The translations under genes and the position numbers were made by a program. The notes beneath the pieces are model-generated. The model was not told the DNA's origin, made no database searches, and worked only from the letters and a program-made list of their open reading frames with translations. A stretch of DNA of 64,000 bases, from the NCBI GenBank assembly GCA_000648925.1, contig JFHF01000040.1, positions 1 to 64,000 of the forward strand. Direction: 5' to 3'. Source of the stretch: Caballeronia jiangsuensis. GTDB lineage: Bacteria; Pseudomonadota; Gammaproteobacteria; Burkholderiales; Burkholderiaceae. Shown here piece after piece: positions 1-8,317 of this stretch; within the stretch, counting starts at the first letter, position 1, and the number at the start of each line of letters is the position of its first letter.

Positions 1-1
1 G

Positions 2-1393
2 ATGCGCTGGACCATCGCGTCGCGCGAGGCGCTGCTCGCGTGGGCGCAGACGGGCGACGGCCTGCCGGCGCGGCTCGTGTCGCGCGCGCTCGATCCGGGC
101 AATCCGGCGACCGGCCTCATCGTGACGATCTCGGTGCTGCTGCTCGCCTCCGCGATCCTCTTTTTCTCGGTGCTCGCGAACGTCGCGCGCGGCACATCGA
201 TCGTGCAGGTCGATGTGTCGATCTATCGGCTGCTGCAATCGTTCCGCTCGACCTGGGCCGATTCGATCCTCGACGGCGCGGCGACTCTCGGCAGCACGCA
301 AACGCTGCTCGCGCTCGGCGCGATGGTCATCGTGTGGATGAGCTTCGAGCGGCGCTGGCGCACGGTCGCATACTGGGTCGTCGCGGTGGCGTTTTCGCAG
401 TTGCTCGTCGCGGCGATCCGCTTCACCGCGCACGAGCCGGTGCCGGTTTCCTTCGCGCCGACCGAGCACAGCTTTCCGAGCAGCCATGTGGCGGCGACTG
501 TCGTGATCTACGGCTTTCTCGCGTTTTTGCTGCTGCGGCGCGTGGGCCTGCTGACGGGCGTATTCATCGCGACGGCGACATCGGCCATCGTCACGGCGGT
601 CGGCCTCGCGGGGCTGTATTTCGGCCGTTTCACCATCTCCGATGCGCTCGGCAGCGCGGCGCTCGCGGCCGCGTGGGTCTTTCTGATCGCGCTCACGGCC
701 GTATGGCGCAACCCCGGCAAGCCGAAACCGCGGCCCCTGATGCCGATCGCCGTGCTGGCGGTGATCTGCGCGAGCGTCGCGCTGCAACTGAGCGACGACA
801 CGGAGGCGCATAGCGCCGCGCCTTCGACCGTCGTCATCACGCCGATTCAGTGGACGGATACCGTGTGGCGCACGTTTTCGTGCTATCGGGCGAACATGGA
901 GGGGGATCGTCGCGAGCCGATCACCGTGCAATGGGCGGCGACGCCCGAGCAGATTCGCGCGCAGTTGATGTCGCGCGGCTGGACGGAGGTATCGCATGTA
1001 AGCTTGAAGAGCGTGATGTCGGTGGTGTTGCCGAATGCGCCCGCGATCGAATTGCCCGCGTTGCCGCGCCTGAACAACGGCGAGCCGTCGAAGCTCGTGT
1101 TCGCGCGCTCGTCCCGAGGCGCGGACGAGCGCGACGTGCTGCGCTTCTGGCCGACGCATTACGAAGTGCGGCAGGGCGCGGGCGCGCCGCCTGCGCCGAT
1201 CTGGCTCGGTTCGGTCGTGCACGAGCGCCTGCGGCGTCCGTCGTGGCCGTTCAACGTGCTGAGGCCGGACCGTCGCGTCGATCCGATGGCCTTCGATCAG
1301 GGCGAGGCATCGCCGTGGCGCGGCATCGAAATTGCGAGTAGTGCGGGATGTGGAAGCGTGCCGGTGATGCTCGTCGAGTCGAGGTCCGAATGA
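2..1393 (+). CDS. PAP2-like / LssY C-terminal membrane protein (5' partial)
   Basis: The visible 463 residues hold several membrane segments, then a PAP2-like (lipid phosphatase) core around residues 60-235, then a soluble LssY-type C-terminal domain. In related proteins a DedA domain precedes PAP2, and this frame is open to the window edge, so the true start probably lies upstream and the ATG at position 2 is internal. PAP2 motif 2 is present as PSSH (about residue 158). Motif 3 reads YFGRFTISDALG where active enzymes have a GxHxxxD pattern, so the nucleophilic His appears replaced by Phe. Phosphatase activity is therefore doubtful. A DedA gene follows 40 bases later on the same strand, fitting a shared role in membrane lipid handling. 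Confidence 0.75.
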   Translation: MRWTIASREALLAWAQTGDGLPARLVSRALDPGNPATGLIVTISVLLLASAILFFSVLANVARGTSIVQVDVSIYRLLQSFRSTWADSILDGAATLGSTQTLLALGAMVIVWMSFERRWRTVAYWVVAVAFSQLLVAAIRFTAHEPVPVSFAPTEHSFPSSHVAATVVIYGFLAFLLLRRVGLLTGVFIATATSAIVTAVGLAGLYFGRFTISDALGSAALAAAWVFLIALTAVWRNPGKPKPRPLMPIAVLAVICASVALQLSDDTEAHSAAPSTVVITPIQWTDTVWRTFSCYRANMEGDRREPITVQWAATPEQIRAQLMSRGWTEVSHVSLKSVMSVVLPNAPAIELPALPRLNNGEPSKLVFARSSRGADERDVLRFWPTHYEVRQGAGAPPAPIWLGSVVHERLRRPSWPFNVLRPDRRVDPMAFDQGEASPWRGIEIASSAGCGSVPVMLVESRSE

Positions 1394-1433
1394 GGTTTCG
1401 AACGATGCGTCGCAGGTCATCGAGAGGTGCCGA

Positions 1434-2063
1434 TTGATCCAGATTCCGCCGTCGGCGATCGTGCAATGGGGCAGCGCGGCCGTGTTCGCGAATGTCCTCT
1501 TGACGCGTCTTGGCGTGCCCCTGCCGTCCGCGCCGTTGCTCGTGTTCGCGGGCTCGGCCGTGGCGAGCGGACGATTGTCCTTCGCGCACGTGCTGTTCGC
1601 CGCGCTGTGCGGCGCGTTGCTCGGCGACAGCGTGTGGTTCTCGGCGGGGCGCATCTACGGGCGGCGGCTTGTCGCGGCGCTGTCACGCCGATCGTATGCG
1701 GTCGATAGCGGCATGCGCACGACGGGCGAGTTGTTCGAGCGGCACGGCGCGCCGATCGTCGCGGTGTCGAAGTTCGTACCGGGGCTCGGGCTCGTCACGC
1801 CGCCGCTGATGGGCACGACGCAGATCGCCGTGCTCGCGTTCTTCTTCTGGGATACGGCGGGAATCGTCGCGTGGGCGTCGTTCTGGCTGCTGGGCGGCGC
1901 GCTCTTCGAGCATCAATTGCATCTCGCCGTGCTCGCGCTCGAATCGCATGGCGCGACGGTGGTGGATGTGCTCGTCGCGGCGGCTTTGCTGTATTGCATT
2001 TATCGATTGATGCGGCGCAGGCAGCCGCGTGCGCACCCGCATCCCGACGATAGCGGCGGGTGA
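1434..2063 (+). CDS. DedA family membrane protein
   Basis: The 209-residue protein has the DedA/SNARE-associated fold: an N-terminal re-entrant segment with LGVPLPSAPLLVFAG, then GALLGDSVWFSAGR, the family motif FVPGLGLVTPPLMG near residue 120, and C-terminal membrane helices. Family members act at the inner membrane in undecaprenyl-phosphate or phospholipid flipping and membrane homeostasis. The start is a TTG preceded by GAGAGG. It lies 40 bases downstream of the PAP2/LssY gene and probably shares its transcript. Substrate cannot be read from the sequence. Confidence 0.85.
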   Translation: MIQIPPSAIVQWGSAAVFANVLLTRLGVPLPSAPLLVFAGSAVASGRLSFAHVLFAALCGALLGDSVWFSAGRIYGRRLVAALSRRSYAVDSGMRTTGELFERHGAPIVAVSKFVPGLGLVTPPLMGTTQIAVLAFFFWDTAGIVAWASFWLLGGALFEHQLHLAVLALESHGATVVDVLVAAALLYCIYRLMRRRQPRAHPHPDDSGG

Positions 2064-2074
2064 CGACGCGCCGT

Positions 2075-2080
2075 TATAAT
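2075..2080 (+). promoter_or_regulatory. Candidate -10 element for the tRNA-Sec gene
   Basis: A perfect TATAAT lies 33 bases before the mature 5' end of the selenocysteine tRNA, just past the dedA stop. No good -35 hexamer is seen at the right distance because that stretch is the end of dedA. It suggests the tRNA has its own promoter. Confidence 0.45.
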
Positions 2081-2113
2081 CGGACGCCCGGACGGATTCT
2101 CGCCGTGGGTCAG

Positions 2114-2209
2114 GGAAGGCATCCGTATCCGGTGGTGCGGCCGGGCTTCAAACCCGGTAGGGGGTGTCAGACACTCTCTGGTCGGTTCGACTCCGGCTGC
2201 CTTCCGCCA
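2114..2209 (+). tRNA. selC: tRNA-Sec (anticodon TCA), with encoded CCA
   Basis: The eight-base acceptor arms GGAAGGCA (2114-2121) and TGCCTTCC (2198-2205) pair perfectly, as is diagnostic for bacterial selenocysteine tRNA. The anticodon arm is CCGGG/CCCGG (2141-2157) around the loop CTTCAAA, giving anticodon TCA at 2148-2150, which reads UGA. A long variable arm follows, then the T loop GGTTCGACTCC, discriminator G2206 and an encoded CCA at 2207-2209. The organism therefore probably makes selenoproteins, typically formate dehydrogenase. No selA, selB or selD is in this window. Confidence 0.95.
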
Positions 2210-2213
2210 GTTG

Positions 2214-2229
2214 GTCTTCTTGAGAAGAC
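2214..2229. terminator. Small hairpin after tRNA-Sec
   Basis: GTCTTC-TTGA-GAAGAC is a perfect six-base stem with a four-base loop between the tRNA and the convergent SDR gene. There is no T-run, so a terminator or processing role is only a suggestion. Confidence 0.35.
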
Positions 2230-2232
2230 GCG

Positions 2233-2976
2233 TCATGCCGCCGTTCGGCCGCCGTTCACGCGCAGCACTTCCCCCGTCATGAAACTGGCCGACGCCACAT
2301 ACACGATCGCATCGGCGATTTCCTCCGGGGTGCCCGCGCGCCTGAGCGGCACCGTGTCGAGAAACGCGGCCTTGCGCTCCGGTGTCTGCGTGAGCCGGTC
2401 GAGCATCGGCGTTTGCACCGGTCCGGGCGCGACGGCATTGACACGCACGCCGAAAGCAGCGGCTTCCAGCGCCCCGGACTTCGTCAGCCCTTCGACCGCG
2501 TGCTTGCTCGCGACGTAAAGCGATGCGCCCGCCGCGCCGCGCGCGCCCATCGTCGAGGACACGTTGACGATGCTGCCGCCGCGTTGCGCCGACATCACGC
2601 GCAGTTCATGCTTCATCGCGAGCAAGGTGCCGAGCACGTTCGTCTCGAACACGGCTGCGTAGCGCGCGGCCGTCTGCTCGACGATGGGCATCGACTCGCC
2701 TTCGATGCCCGCCGCGTTCACCGCGATATCCAGCCTTCCGAAGCGCGCGATCGCATATTCGACGAGCGCCTGCACGTCCTCTTCGACGCGCACGTCGGCC
2801 TCGATGAACTCCGCTTGCGCGCCGAGAGAGCGCAGCGTGTCGGCGAGCGCGTGACCTTCGTCCACGCGCCGGCCTGAAATCACGACGCTGGCGTTCGAGC
2901 GCGCGAAGGCGAGCGCGCTCGCGCGGCCGATGCCGCTCAGCGCGCCTGTGACGAGTACCACTTTCTGGTCGTTCAT
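2233..2976 (-). CDS. SDR family NAD(P)-dependent oxidoreductase
   Basis: A 247-residue classical short-chain dehydrogenase. It shows the cofactor motif TGALSGIG near the N-terminus, NAAG after strand 4, the catalytic Ser (IVNVSS) and YVASK, and the C-terminal VNGG typical of 3-oxoacyl-ACP reductase or glucose-1-dehydrogenase-like enzymes. The substrate is unknown. AAGGAA precedes the ATG. It is the last gene of a minus-strand operon, 9 bases after the DUF427 gene and downstream of a second SDR, so the three genes probably work on one substrate under the divergent LysR regulator. Confidence 0.9.
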   Translation of the reverse strand: MNDQKVVLVTGALSGIGRASALAFARSNASVVISGRRVDEGHALADTLRSLGAQAEFIEADVRVEEDVQALVEYAIARFGRLDIAVNAAGIEGESMPIVEQTAARYAAVFETNVLGTLLAMKHELRVMSAQRGGSIVNVSSTMGARGAAGASLYVASKHAVEGLTKSGALEAAAFGVRVNAVAPGPVQTPMLDRLTQTPERKAAFLDTVPLRRAGTPEEIADAIVYVASASFMTGEVLRVNGGRTAA

Positions 2977-2985
2977 GCCGGTTCC

Positions 2986-3384
2986 TTATGCATGTTCTTC
3001 GATCGAATCGACGCGATCGGTGTAGAACGCGAGGTGCTCGCGGATCGGCTCGACCGCGGGATAGGGCGCTTCGTAGGTCCAGACCGCATCGACCGCGCGC
3101 GCACCGCCCGAGGCGATCGAGAAGTACGCGGCATCGCCCTTGTATGGACAGTAAGTCGCGTGGTCCGTGCGTTCGAGCTGCGCCATATCGACATCCTTTC
3201 TCGGGATGTAGAACACAGGCGGATAATGCGCTTCGCGCAGCGTCAGTGCATCGCGCGTATCGGCGACGATGCGCCCAGCGATGGTAACCACGACGCGCGA
3301 AGGATTGCGCTCGATCGTGATCGGATGATCAGGTCCGGGAATCTTCACGGCTCGCGCCGTGTTCGTGATAGTTGTGCTGGACAT
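2986..3384 (-). CDS. DUF427 domain protein
   Basis: The 132-residue soluble protein matches the DUF427 family: a beta-rich fold with HPITIERNPSRVVV, YIPRKDV, the conserved TYCPYKGDAAYFS near residue 78 and VWTYEAPYPAV. The family is often found next to short-chain dehydrogenases and has no settled biochemical role. AGGAG lies before the ATG. Both neighbours in the operon are SDR enzymes, so a role in the same small-molecule conversion is a reasonable guess but not shown. Confidence 0.88.
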   Translation of the reverse strand: MSSTTITNTARAVKIPGPDHPITIERNPSRVVVTIAGRIVADTRDALTLREAHYPPVFYIPRKDVDMAQLERTDHATYCPYKGDAAYFSIASGGARAVDAVWTYEAPYPAVEPIREHLAFYTDRVDSIEEHA

Positions 3385-3421
3385 GGTGATGCTCCTGAAT
3401 TAGTTCGGATAACGAAAGTAC

Positions 3422-4168
3422 TTAAAGTTTCGATCCACCATCGACGCGCAGCGTATCGCCCGTGATCCAGCGCGCCTTGTCGGAAGCGAGGAAGGTCACC
3501 GCGCCGGCGATGTCCTCAGGCTGCGCGATGCGCTTCAGCGCCTGAAGGCCCAGCGTGTAGTCGCGGCCTTCGTCGGTGCTTGCGAAGCTCGACATCTCGG
3601 TCGCGACGACGCCGGGCGCGACGGCGTTCACGCGCACGCCACGCGCGCCGAGCGCGGACGCGAAGTGCCGCACGAGGGTATCGACCGCGCCCTTCGTCGC
3701 TGCGTACGCGGCCAGCTCGCCGACCGACGCGCGCGCCGCCAGCGACGAAAGCAGCACGACGCTGCTGCCGTCGGTCAGCATCGGCAGAAGCTGCTGCACG
3801 AGAAAGAACGGCGCGCGCACGTTGACGGCGAAGAGCGCGTCGAAATCTTCGACGGTCGTATCTTCGATGCTCGCGGCTTTCGCAATGCCCGCGTTCGCAA
3901 CCAGCACGTCCAGCCGTCCACCGACCACGGCGCGCACCTGGCTGGCGAGCGTATGCGGACCGTCGGCGCTGCGCAGATCGGCGGCGACTTTCTGCGCGTG
4001 TCCGCCGCTCGCGATGATTTCAGCGACGGTCGAATCGGCCGCCGCCTCGTTGCTGCTGTAATGCACGAGCACGCGTGCACCGGCGCGGCCCAGCGCGAGC
4101 GCGATGGCGCGGCCGATGCCGCGGGATGCGCCCGTAACGAGCGCGGTCTTTCCGATGAAATCGTTCAT
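3422..4168 (-). CDS. SDR family oxidoreductase (3-oxoacyl-ACP reductase-like)
   Basis: A 248-residue classical SDR with TGASRGIG at residues 11-18, NAG near residue 92, the Ser of VVLLSS and YAATK, and VDGGSKL at the end. It is distinct from the second SDR of the operon and closer to FabG-like reductases. AAGGAG precedes the ATG. It is the first gene of the SDR-DUF427-SDR operon and faces a LysR gene across about 200 bases, the usual arrangement for a LysR-controlled operon. Confidence 0.9.
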   Translation of the reverse strand: MNDFIGKTALVTGASRGIGRAIALALGRAGARVLVHYSSNEAAADSTVAEIIASGGHAQKVAADLRSADGPHTLASQVRAVVGGRLDVLVANAGIAKAASIEDTTVEDFDALFAVNVRAPFFLVQQLLPMLTDGSSVVLLSSLAARASVGELAAYAATKGAVDTLVRHFASALGARGVRVNAVAPGVVATEMSSFASTDEGRDYTLGLQALKRIAQPEDIAGAVTFLASDKARWITGDTLRVDGGSKL

Positions 4169-4371
4169 GACGAGACTCCTTGCCTTGCATGAGGGACAGA
4201 GGGCAATAACTTCGGCGTATGGCTGAAGAACCGCCTAGCTGAAACCGACAGCGCTGAATGCGACTGCTGATGAGCAATCTAGCCCTCGCTTGCGCAAAGA
4301 AAAAAGACTTTGTAGGCTGGCGGACATGCCTCAAAAGCATGACCCGCGAATCGGACAACATAGGAGGGACG

Positions 4372-5256
4372 ATGGAACTGCGCCATCTGCGTTATTTCGT
4401 TGCCGTCGCGGAAACGGGCAGCCTCACGGTCGCCGCCGAGCAGCGGCTGTTCACGTCGCAGCCATCGCTCAGCCGGCAGATTCGCGATCTGGAGGACGAA
4501 GTGCGGGCCGAACTATTCAGCCGCAGTGCGCGCGGCGTCGAGCTGACGGCATCCGGCAAGGCATTTCTCGACCATGCACGGCTCGCGCTGGCCCAGGTCG
4601 ATGCGGCCGTCGAGGCGGCGCGCCGCGCAGCGAGCCCCGCCAAACAGGTGTTTGCACTCGGCTTTCTGACGGGGCAGGAAATGACGTGGCTGCCACGCGC
4701 GATGCGCGTATTGCGCGACGAGTTGCCGAACATCGACGTGACGGTATCGAGCGGCTACTCGCCCGATCTCGCCGACGCCGTGGCGCGCGGCAAACTCGAC
4801 CTCGCGTTCGTGCGCAGGGAGCCGGGGCTGGACCTCGAATATCACGTGGTCCATCGCGAGAAGCTGGTCGTGCTGATGCCGAGCGATCACAGGCTGACGG
4901 CGAAAAGCGCCATCGGGCCATCGGATTTGCGGGGCGAGACCTTCGTCATGGCGTCGAACAAGGCGCGTGTCCTGCACGATGTGGTCGCGCAATATCTGCG
5001 GGAAAACGGCATCGATCCGAAGCCTGCGCATGGCGTCGACAATCTCGCGATGGCCATGTCGCTCGTCGCGTCGACGCGCGGGGTTTCGCTGATGCCCGAG
5101 TACGCGAACAATCTGCTGCCGTGGTCGGTGGTGAGCCGGCCGCTGGAAGGCGAAGCGCCTACCGTCGATCTTGCGCTCGGCTACAGCCGTTCGAATGCAT
5201 CGCCGGTGCTGAAAATGTTTTTATCCAGAGCAGATGAACTGATTGCCGCAAACTGA
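4372..5256 (+). CDS. LysR family transcriptional regulator
   Basis: The 294-residue protein starts MELRHLRYFVAVAETGS, the usual LysR opening, with the winged helix-turn-helix in residues 1-60 and a periplasmic-binding-like effector domain after about residue 90. The ATG at 4372 is chosen over earlier in-frame codons because GGAGG sits 6 bases upstream and the homology begins there. The effector domain resembles regulators of aromatic-acid and hydroxycinnamate pathways. It is divergent from the SDR-DUF427-SDR operon and probably regulates it. Confidence 0.9.
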   Translation: MELRHLRYFVAVAETGSLTVAAEQRLFTSQPSLSRQIRDLEDEVRAELFSRSARGVELTASGKAFLDHARLALAQVDAAVEAARRAASPAKQVFALGFLTGQEMTWLPRAMRVLRDELPNIDVTVSSGYSPDLADAVARGKLDLAFVRREPGLDLEYHVVHREKLVVLMPSDHRLTAKSAIGPSDLRGETFVMASNKARVLHDVVAQYLRENGIDPKPAHGVDNLAMAMSLVASTRGVSLMPEYANNLLPWSVVSRPLEGEAPTVDLALGYSRSNASPVLKMFLSRADELIAAN

Positions 5257-5516
5257 GCGACCGACGCCGAAGCGCCGCGGCTTAAGGGAAAAGTGCGTAT
5301 AAAATGGCTGATTGTGAGAATAAAATTTCCACGCGGTCGGTGGTTCGCGTGGTTGAACACATCGTTGCACCACGGGATTTTTCTTTTTCGGTGACGGCCG
5401 CGCCGGAAAGGCGATAATGGCTCATCGAGCAAATACATACTGGACAGGGACGCAGGCTCCGCTGACGGAGAAATACGTCGGCCAACGGTCCTTGTACGGT
5501 TCAACATGGATCATCA

Positions 5517-5825
5517 ATGTCCAATAGTCTTCCCGGTATTCAAGGCGATTTTCTGAACGCACTCAGGAAAGAGCGCAAACGTGTCGCGATCTTTCTGGTC
5601 AACGGAATCAAGCTGACCGGCCATATTCAGTCGTTCGATACCTACATGGTCTACCTCAACTCGACCAGTGGATCGCAGGTGCTTTTCAAACACGCGATCT
5701 CGACGATCTGCGAGGATCACGGTCCGGCCGGCCGGCCGAATTTTCACGACAAATCCGGCCCGCGTGACAATTCAACGCGTCCGGGCGCCGGCGGCAGACC
5801 GAATCGGACTCGCGGACCGCAGTAA
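5517..5825 (+). CDS. Divergent Hfq-type RNA chaperone paralogue
   Basis: Residues 8-68 are an Sm1/Sm2 Hfq core: IQGDFLNALRKER, FLVNGIKL and FKHAIST are all present. Compared with E. coli Hfq, the proximal-face Gln, Lys and His are kept, Tyr55 is Phe and Tyr25 of the distal face is Phe. The SFDQF region reads SFDTY, and there is a one-residue insertion before the SQV/SQM segment. The 102-residue protein ends in a Gly/Pro/Arg/Asn-rich basic tail. Burkholderia genomes carry a canonical hfq plus paralogues, and this looks like a paralogue, also because its neighbours are not the usual hflX/der context. No strong ribosome-binding site is seen before the ATG. Confidence 0.85.
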   Translation: MSNSLPGIQGDFLNALRKERKRVAIFLVNGIKLTGHIQSFDTYMVYLNSTSGSQVLFKHAISTICEDHGPAGRPNFHDKSGPRDNSTRPGAGGRPNRTRGPQ

Positions 5826-5834
5826 GCACCCGCC

Positions 5835-6275
5835 TTATTCGTGCGGCGGCAGTAAGGCCGAGAGCAGCCGCCGCAACTCCGCGCTTTCCCGCGCGGTCAA
5901 CCTCGTCGTGAGGATGCGCTCGACCTCTTCGACACGCGGGCGCAACGCGGCCAGTTGCTTCTTGCCGGCCGCGGTAAGAAAGAGCACATAACTGCGCTTG
6001 TCGACGGGATCGTCGGAACGCTCGACGAGGCCGTTGCGGACCATCCGCGCGACCAGATCGGCGATGGTCGAACGGTCCACGTCGAGTTCATCGCCGAGTT
6101 GCCGCTGGTTGACGCCGGGCGTCCTGTGCAGGATTTCGAGCGCCGCGTACTGGACGCTCGTGATTTCGGCGGAGACTTCGCTGAGCCACACCGCAACGTG
6201 GCGCTGCTGGGCGCGGCGCACGAGGCTGCCCGTGAATGTCGGGCGCACTTCGGGCTCGTTTTTATTGATCGGCAA
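5835..6275 (-). CDS. MarR family regulator, MobR-like
   Basis: The 146-residue winged-helix protein has the MarR features QRQLGDELDVDRSTIADLVARM (recognition helix, residues about 55-77) and the wing DPVDKRSYVLFLT. It lies 20 bases downstream of a MobA-like monooxygenase on the same strand. In Comamonas testosteroni, MobR is a MarR-type repressor of mobA that responds to 3-hydroxybenzoate. By analogy this gene is the cognate regulator, here placed downstream in the same transcript rather than divergent. Confidence 0.82.
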   Translation of the reverse strand: MPINKNEPEVRPTFTGSLVRRAQQRHVAVWLSEVSAEITSVQYAALEILHRTPGVNQRQLGDELDVDRSTIADLVARMVRNGLVERSDDPVDKRSYVLFLTAAGKKQLAALRPRVEEVERILTTRLTARESAELRRLLSALLPPHE

Positions 6276-6295
6276 TTTCGCAGTGTCGGAGTGGG

Positions 6296-8191
6296 TTAGT
6301 GCGTGCGGAATATCGGCCGGAAGAACGCGGCCAGTTCCTCGTAGGCATCGAGCGGAAGAACGTGGGCGACGTATTGATCCGGACGGACGACCACGAGTGC
6401 GCCCCGTTCGCGATCGACGGCGCGCTCGCCGAAGATATCAGGCGCTGCGTCGTTCGTAAATGCCTTCTCGTAGTCGATGAGACCGTGGCGTCCCTTGCGC
6501 GGAAGCAGAAGCGCAGGCAGGTCTTCGACACGCACCTCGCGATGAGGCTGTTGCAGCACCGCGCGGAAATCGAGCACGCTGTCGATGTCGGCATCCTCTG
6601 GCGTGACGCGCCGCAAGACGGAATCGGGCGAGGTGGCGAGATGTTCGCAGAGTGCATCGAGCGCGGCGCCTTTCGCATCCGCGAACGCGTACAGACGCCA
6701 GCGGCCATCGGCGCGGGCCGCGTGTCCGAGATGAGCGGGCTTTGCATCCGCGATACGAACCACCGGCGATGAGTGAAAGCGCGTCCCGATCACGAAGCCT
6801 TCGGCGAGCGCCTGATGCGTCGTATCGCCCGTCAGCACGCCGGGCCGGTAATGCGTTGCGAGGCCTGCCGTATATCGGCCCGCGCGCACGAAATACGCCT
6901 GAAGCTCAGCAGGATCGACGCCGCCCGCTTCCGGCCGATTCGGATCCTTCGGCGGCGCGGCCATCATCGCGGACCATTCCTTGTCGAAATCGATCAACGC
7001 TTTCGCGATGGGCTGACGTTCATCCGAATACGTGCGCAACAGGTCCGCGTCGCTGCGCCCCTGCAAGACCGCGCCGAGTTTCCAGCCGAGATTGAAGCCG
7101 TCCTGCATCGACACGTTCATGCCCTGGCCGGCTTTCGCGCTATGCGTGTGGCAGGCGTCGCCGGCGATGAACACGCGCGGATCGCGAGAGGTTCCATCGG
7201 CCATGAGCGCATCGTCGAAGCGGTCGGTCAGGCGCTGGCCCACTTCGTAGACCGAGAACCACGCGACTTCTTTCACGTCGAGCGAATACGGATGCAGAAT
7301 GTGCTGCGCCGTTTCGATGATGCGATCGACGGAAATCTGCTTGATGCCGTCACGATTCTCCGGCGTAACCTCGCCGAGATCGACATAGAAGCGAACCAGA
7401 TAGCCGCCTTCGCGCGGAATGATGAGCAGATTGCCCTTGCTCGCGGACTGGATCGCCGCCTTCAGCCGGATGTCCGGGAAGTCGGTGACGGCGAGCGCAT
7501 CCATCACGCCCCACGCATGGTTGGCCGCATCGCCGCGCAGCGTTTGTCCGATGGCCGTGCGCACGGCGCTGCGGGCGCCATCGCAACCGACGACATAACG
7601 CGCACGCACCGTCACTTGCTCGCCGAGCCGCGCTGCATCGGTGCGGCGCAACGTGACGCGCACCGGAAATTCGTGCGCATCGTCGCGCTGAATGTCGATG
7701 GCTTCCAGATCGTAATCCGGCTCGATTCGCTCGGGCGAACGGCGCATCACATCGAGGAGATAGTCCTGCACACGCGCCTGATTGACGATCACGTGCGGAA
7801 ATTCGGACATGCCTGTTTCGGTATCCTGAACACGACCGGTACGCTTGATCGCATCGCGATCATGCGCGTCGGGCCGCCAGAAGACTGTCTCGTTGACCCA
7901 ATAGGCCTCGCGCAAAAGACGATCGCTGAGCCCGAATGCATTGAACATCTCGACGGTGCGGCACGCGACGCCATCCGCCTGTCCCATCAGCAACGGACCG
8001 CCGCGACGTTCGACGATGCGCGTTCTGATCGACGGGAATTGCGACAGTTGCGCCGCCAGCACGAGTCCCGCAGGACCGCTTCCGACGATGAGCACGTCGA
8101 CCGTCTCGGGCATCTCGACGCGCGGTGCGCCCTCGGCCGCCGGTTCGATCGTGGGATCGCCGACACGGAAACCGTTCAGATGAAATTGCAT
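6296..8191 (-). CDS. FAD-dependent aromatic monooxygenase, 3-hydroxybenzoate 4-monooxygenase-like
   Basis: The 631-residue flavoprotein has the Rossmann motif VLIVGSGPAGLVLAAQL near residue 30, a CDGARS motif near 205, FIAGDACHTHSAKAGQGMN near 345, and the thioredoxin-like C-terminal domain found in the phenol hydroxylase/MobA group. Length and motif layout fit 3-hydroxybenzoate 4-monooxygenase (about 640 residues), which makes protocatechuate using NADPH and O2. Phenol 2-monooxygenase is the main alternative. The ATG at 8191 is preferred because GGAGG sits 8 bases upstream; an ATG five codons earlier has none. It forms a pair with the downstream MarR gene. Confidence 0.82.
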   Translation of the reverse strand: MQFHLNGFRVGDPTIEPAAEGAPRVEMPETVDVLIVGSGPAGLVLAAQLSQFPSIRTRIVERRGGPLLMGQADGVACRTVEMFNAFGLSDRLLREAYWVNETVFWRPDAHDRDAIKRTGRVQDTETGMSEFPHVIVNQARVQDYLLDVMRRSPERIEPDYDLEAIDIQRDDAHEFPVRVTLRRTDAARLGEQVTVRARYVVGCDGARSAVRTAIGQTLRGDAANHAWGVMDALAVTDFPDIRLKAAIQSASKGNLLIIPREGGYLVRFYVDLGEVTPENRDGIKQISVDRIIETAQHILHPYSLDVKEVAWFSVYEVGQRLTDRFDDALMADGTSRDPRVFIAGDACHTHSAKAGQGMNVSMQDGFNLGWKLGAVLQGRSDADLLRTYSDERQPIAKALIDFDKEWSAMMAAPPKDPNRPEAGGVDPAELQAYFVRAGRYTAGLATHYRPGVLTGDTTHQALAEGFVIGTRFHSSPVVRIADAKPAHLGHAARADGRWRLYAFADAKGAALDALCEHLATSPDSVLRRVTPEDADIDSVLDFRAVLQQPHREVRVEDLPALLLPRKGRHGLIDYEKAFTNDAAPDIFGERAVDRERGALVVVRPDQYVAHVLPLDAYEELAAFFRPIFRTH

Positions 8192-8233
8192 GATGTCTTC
8201 CTCCATTGCTCAGCACGTCTGTGTGTGATGAGA

Positions 8234-8262
8234 AATATACTCCGTACACCAACTATTTGAAA
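8234..8262 (-). promoter_or_regulatory. Candidate promoter/operator of the monooxygenase gene
   Basis: Read on the minus strand, TTTCAA (8262-8257) and TATATT (8239-8234) are 17 bases apart. The -10 is overlapped by an imperfect palindrome, ATACTCCGTAC (8237-8247), a plausible MarR-type site. The -35 matches the consensus poorly. Confidence 0.35.
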
Positions 8263-8317
8263 ATGCTTTTGTGATTGATGTTTACCCTGATGCGGAGCCG
8301 CACAGGGTTTCCGTTTC

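Noticed and set aside
2101..2240. tRNA-Sec as an integration site
   Set aside because: No integrase, direct repeat of the tRNA 3' end or foreign composition was seen on either side.
5506..5556. A 16-codon frame overlapping the hfq-like start
   Set aside because: No ribosome site or codon bias supports it; overlapping a start region by chance is common.
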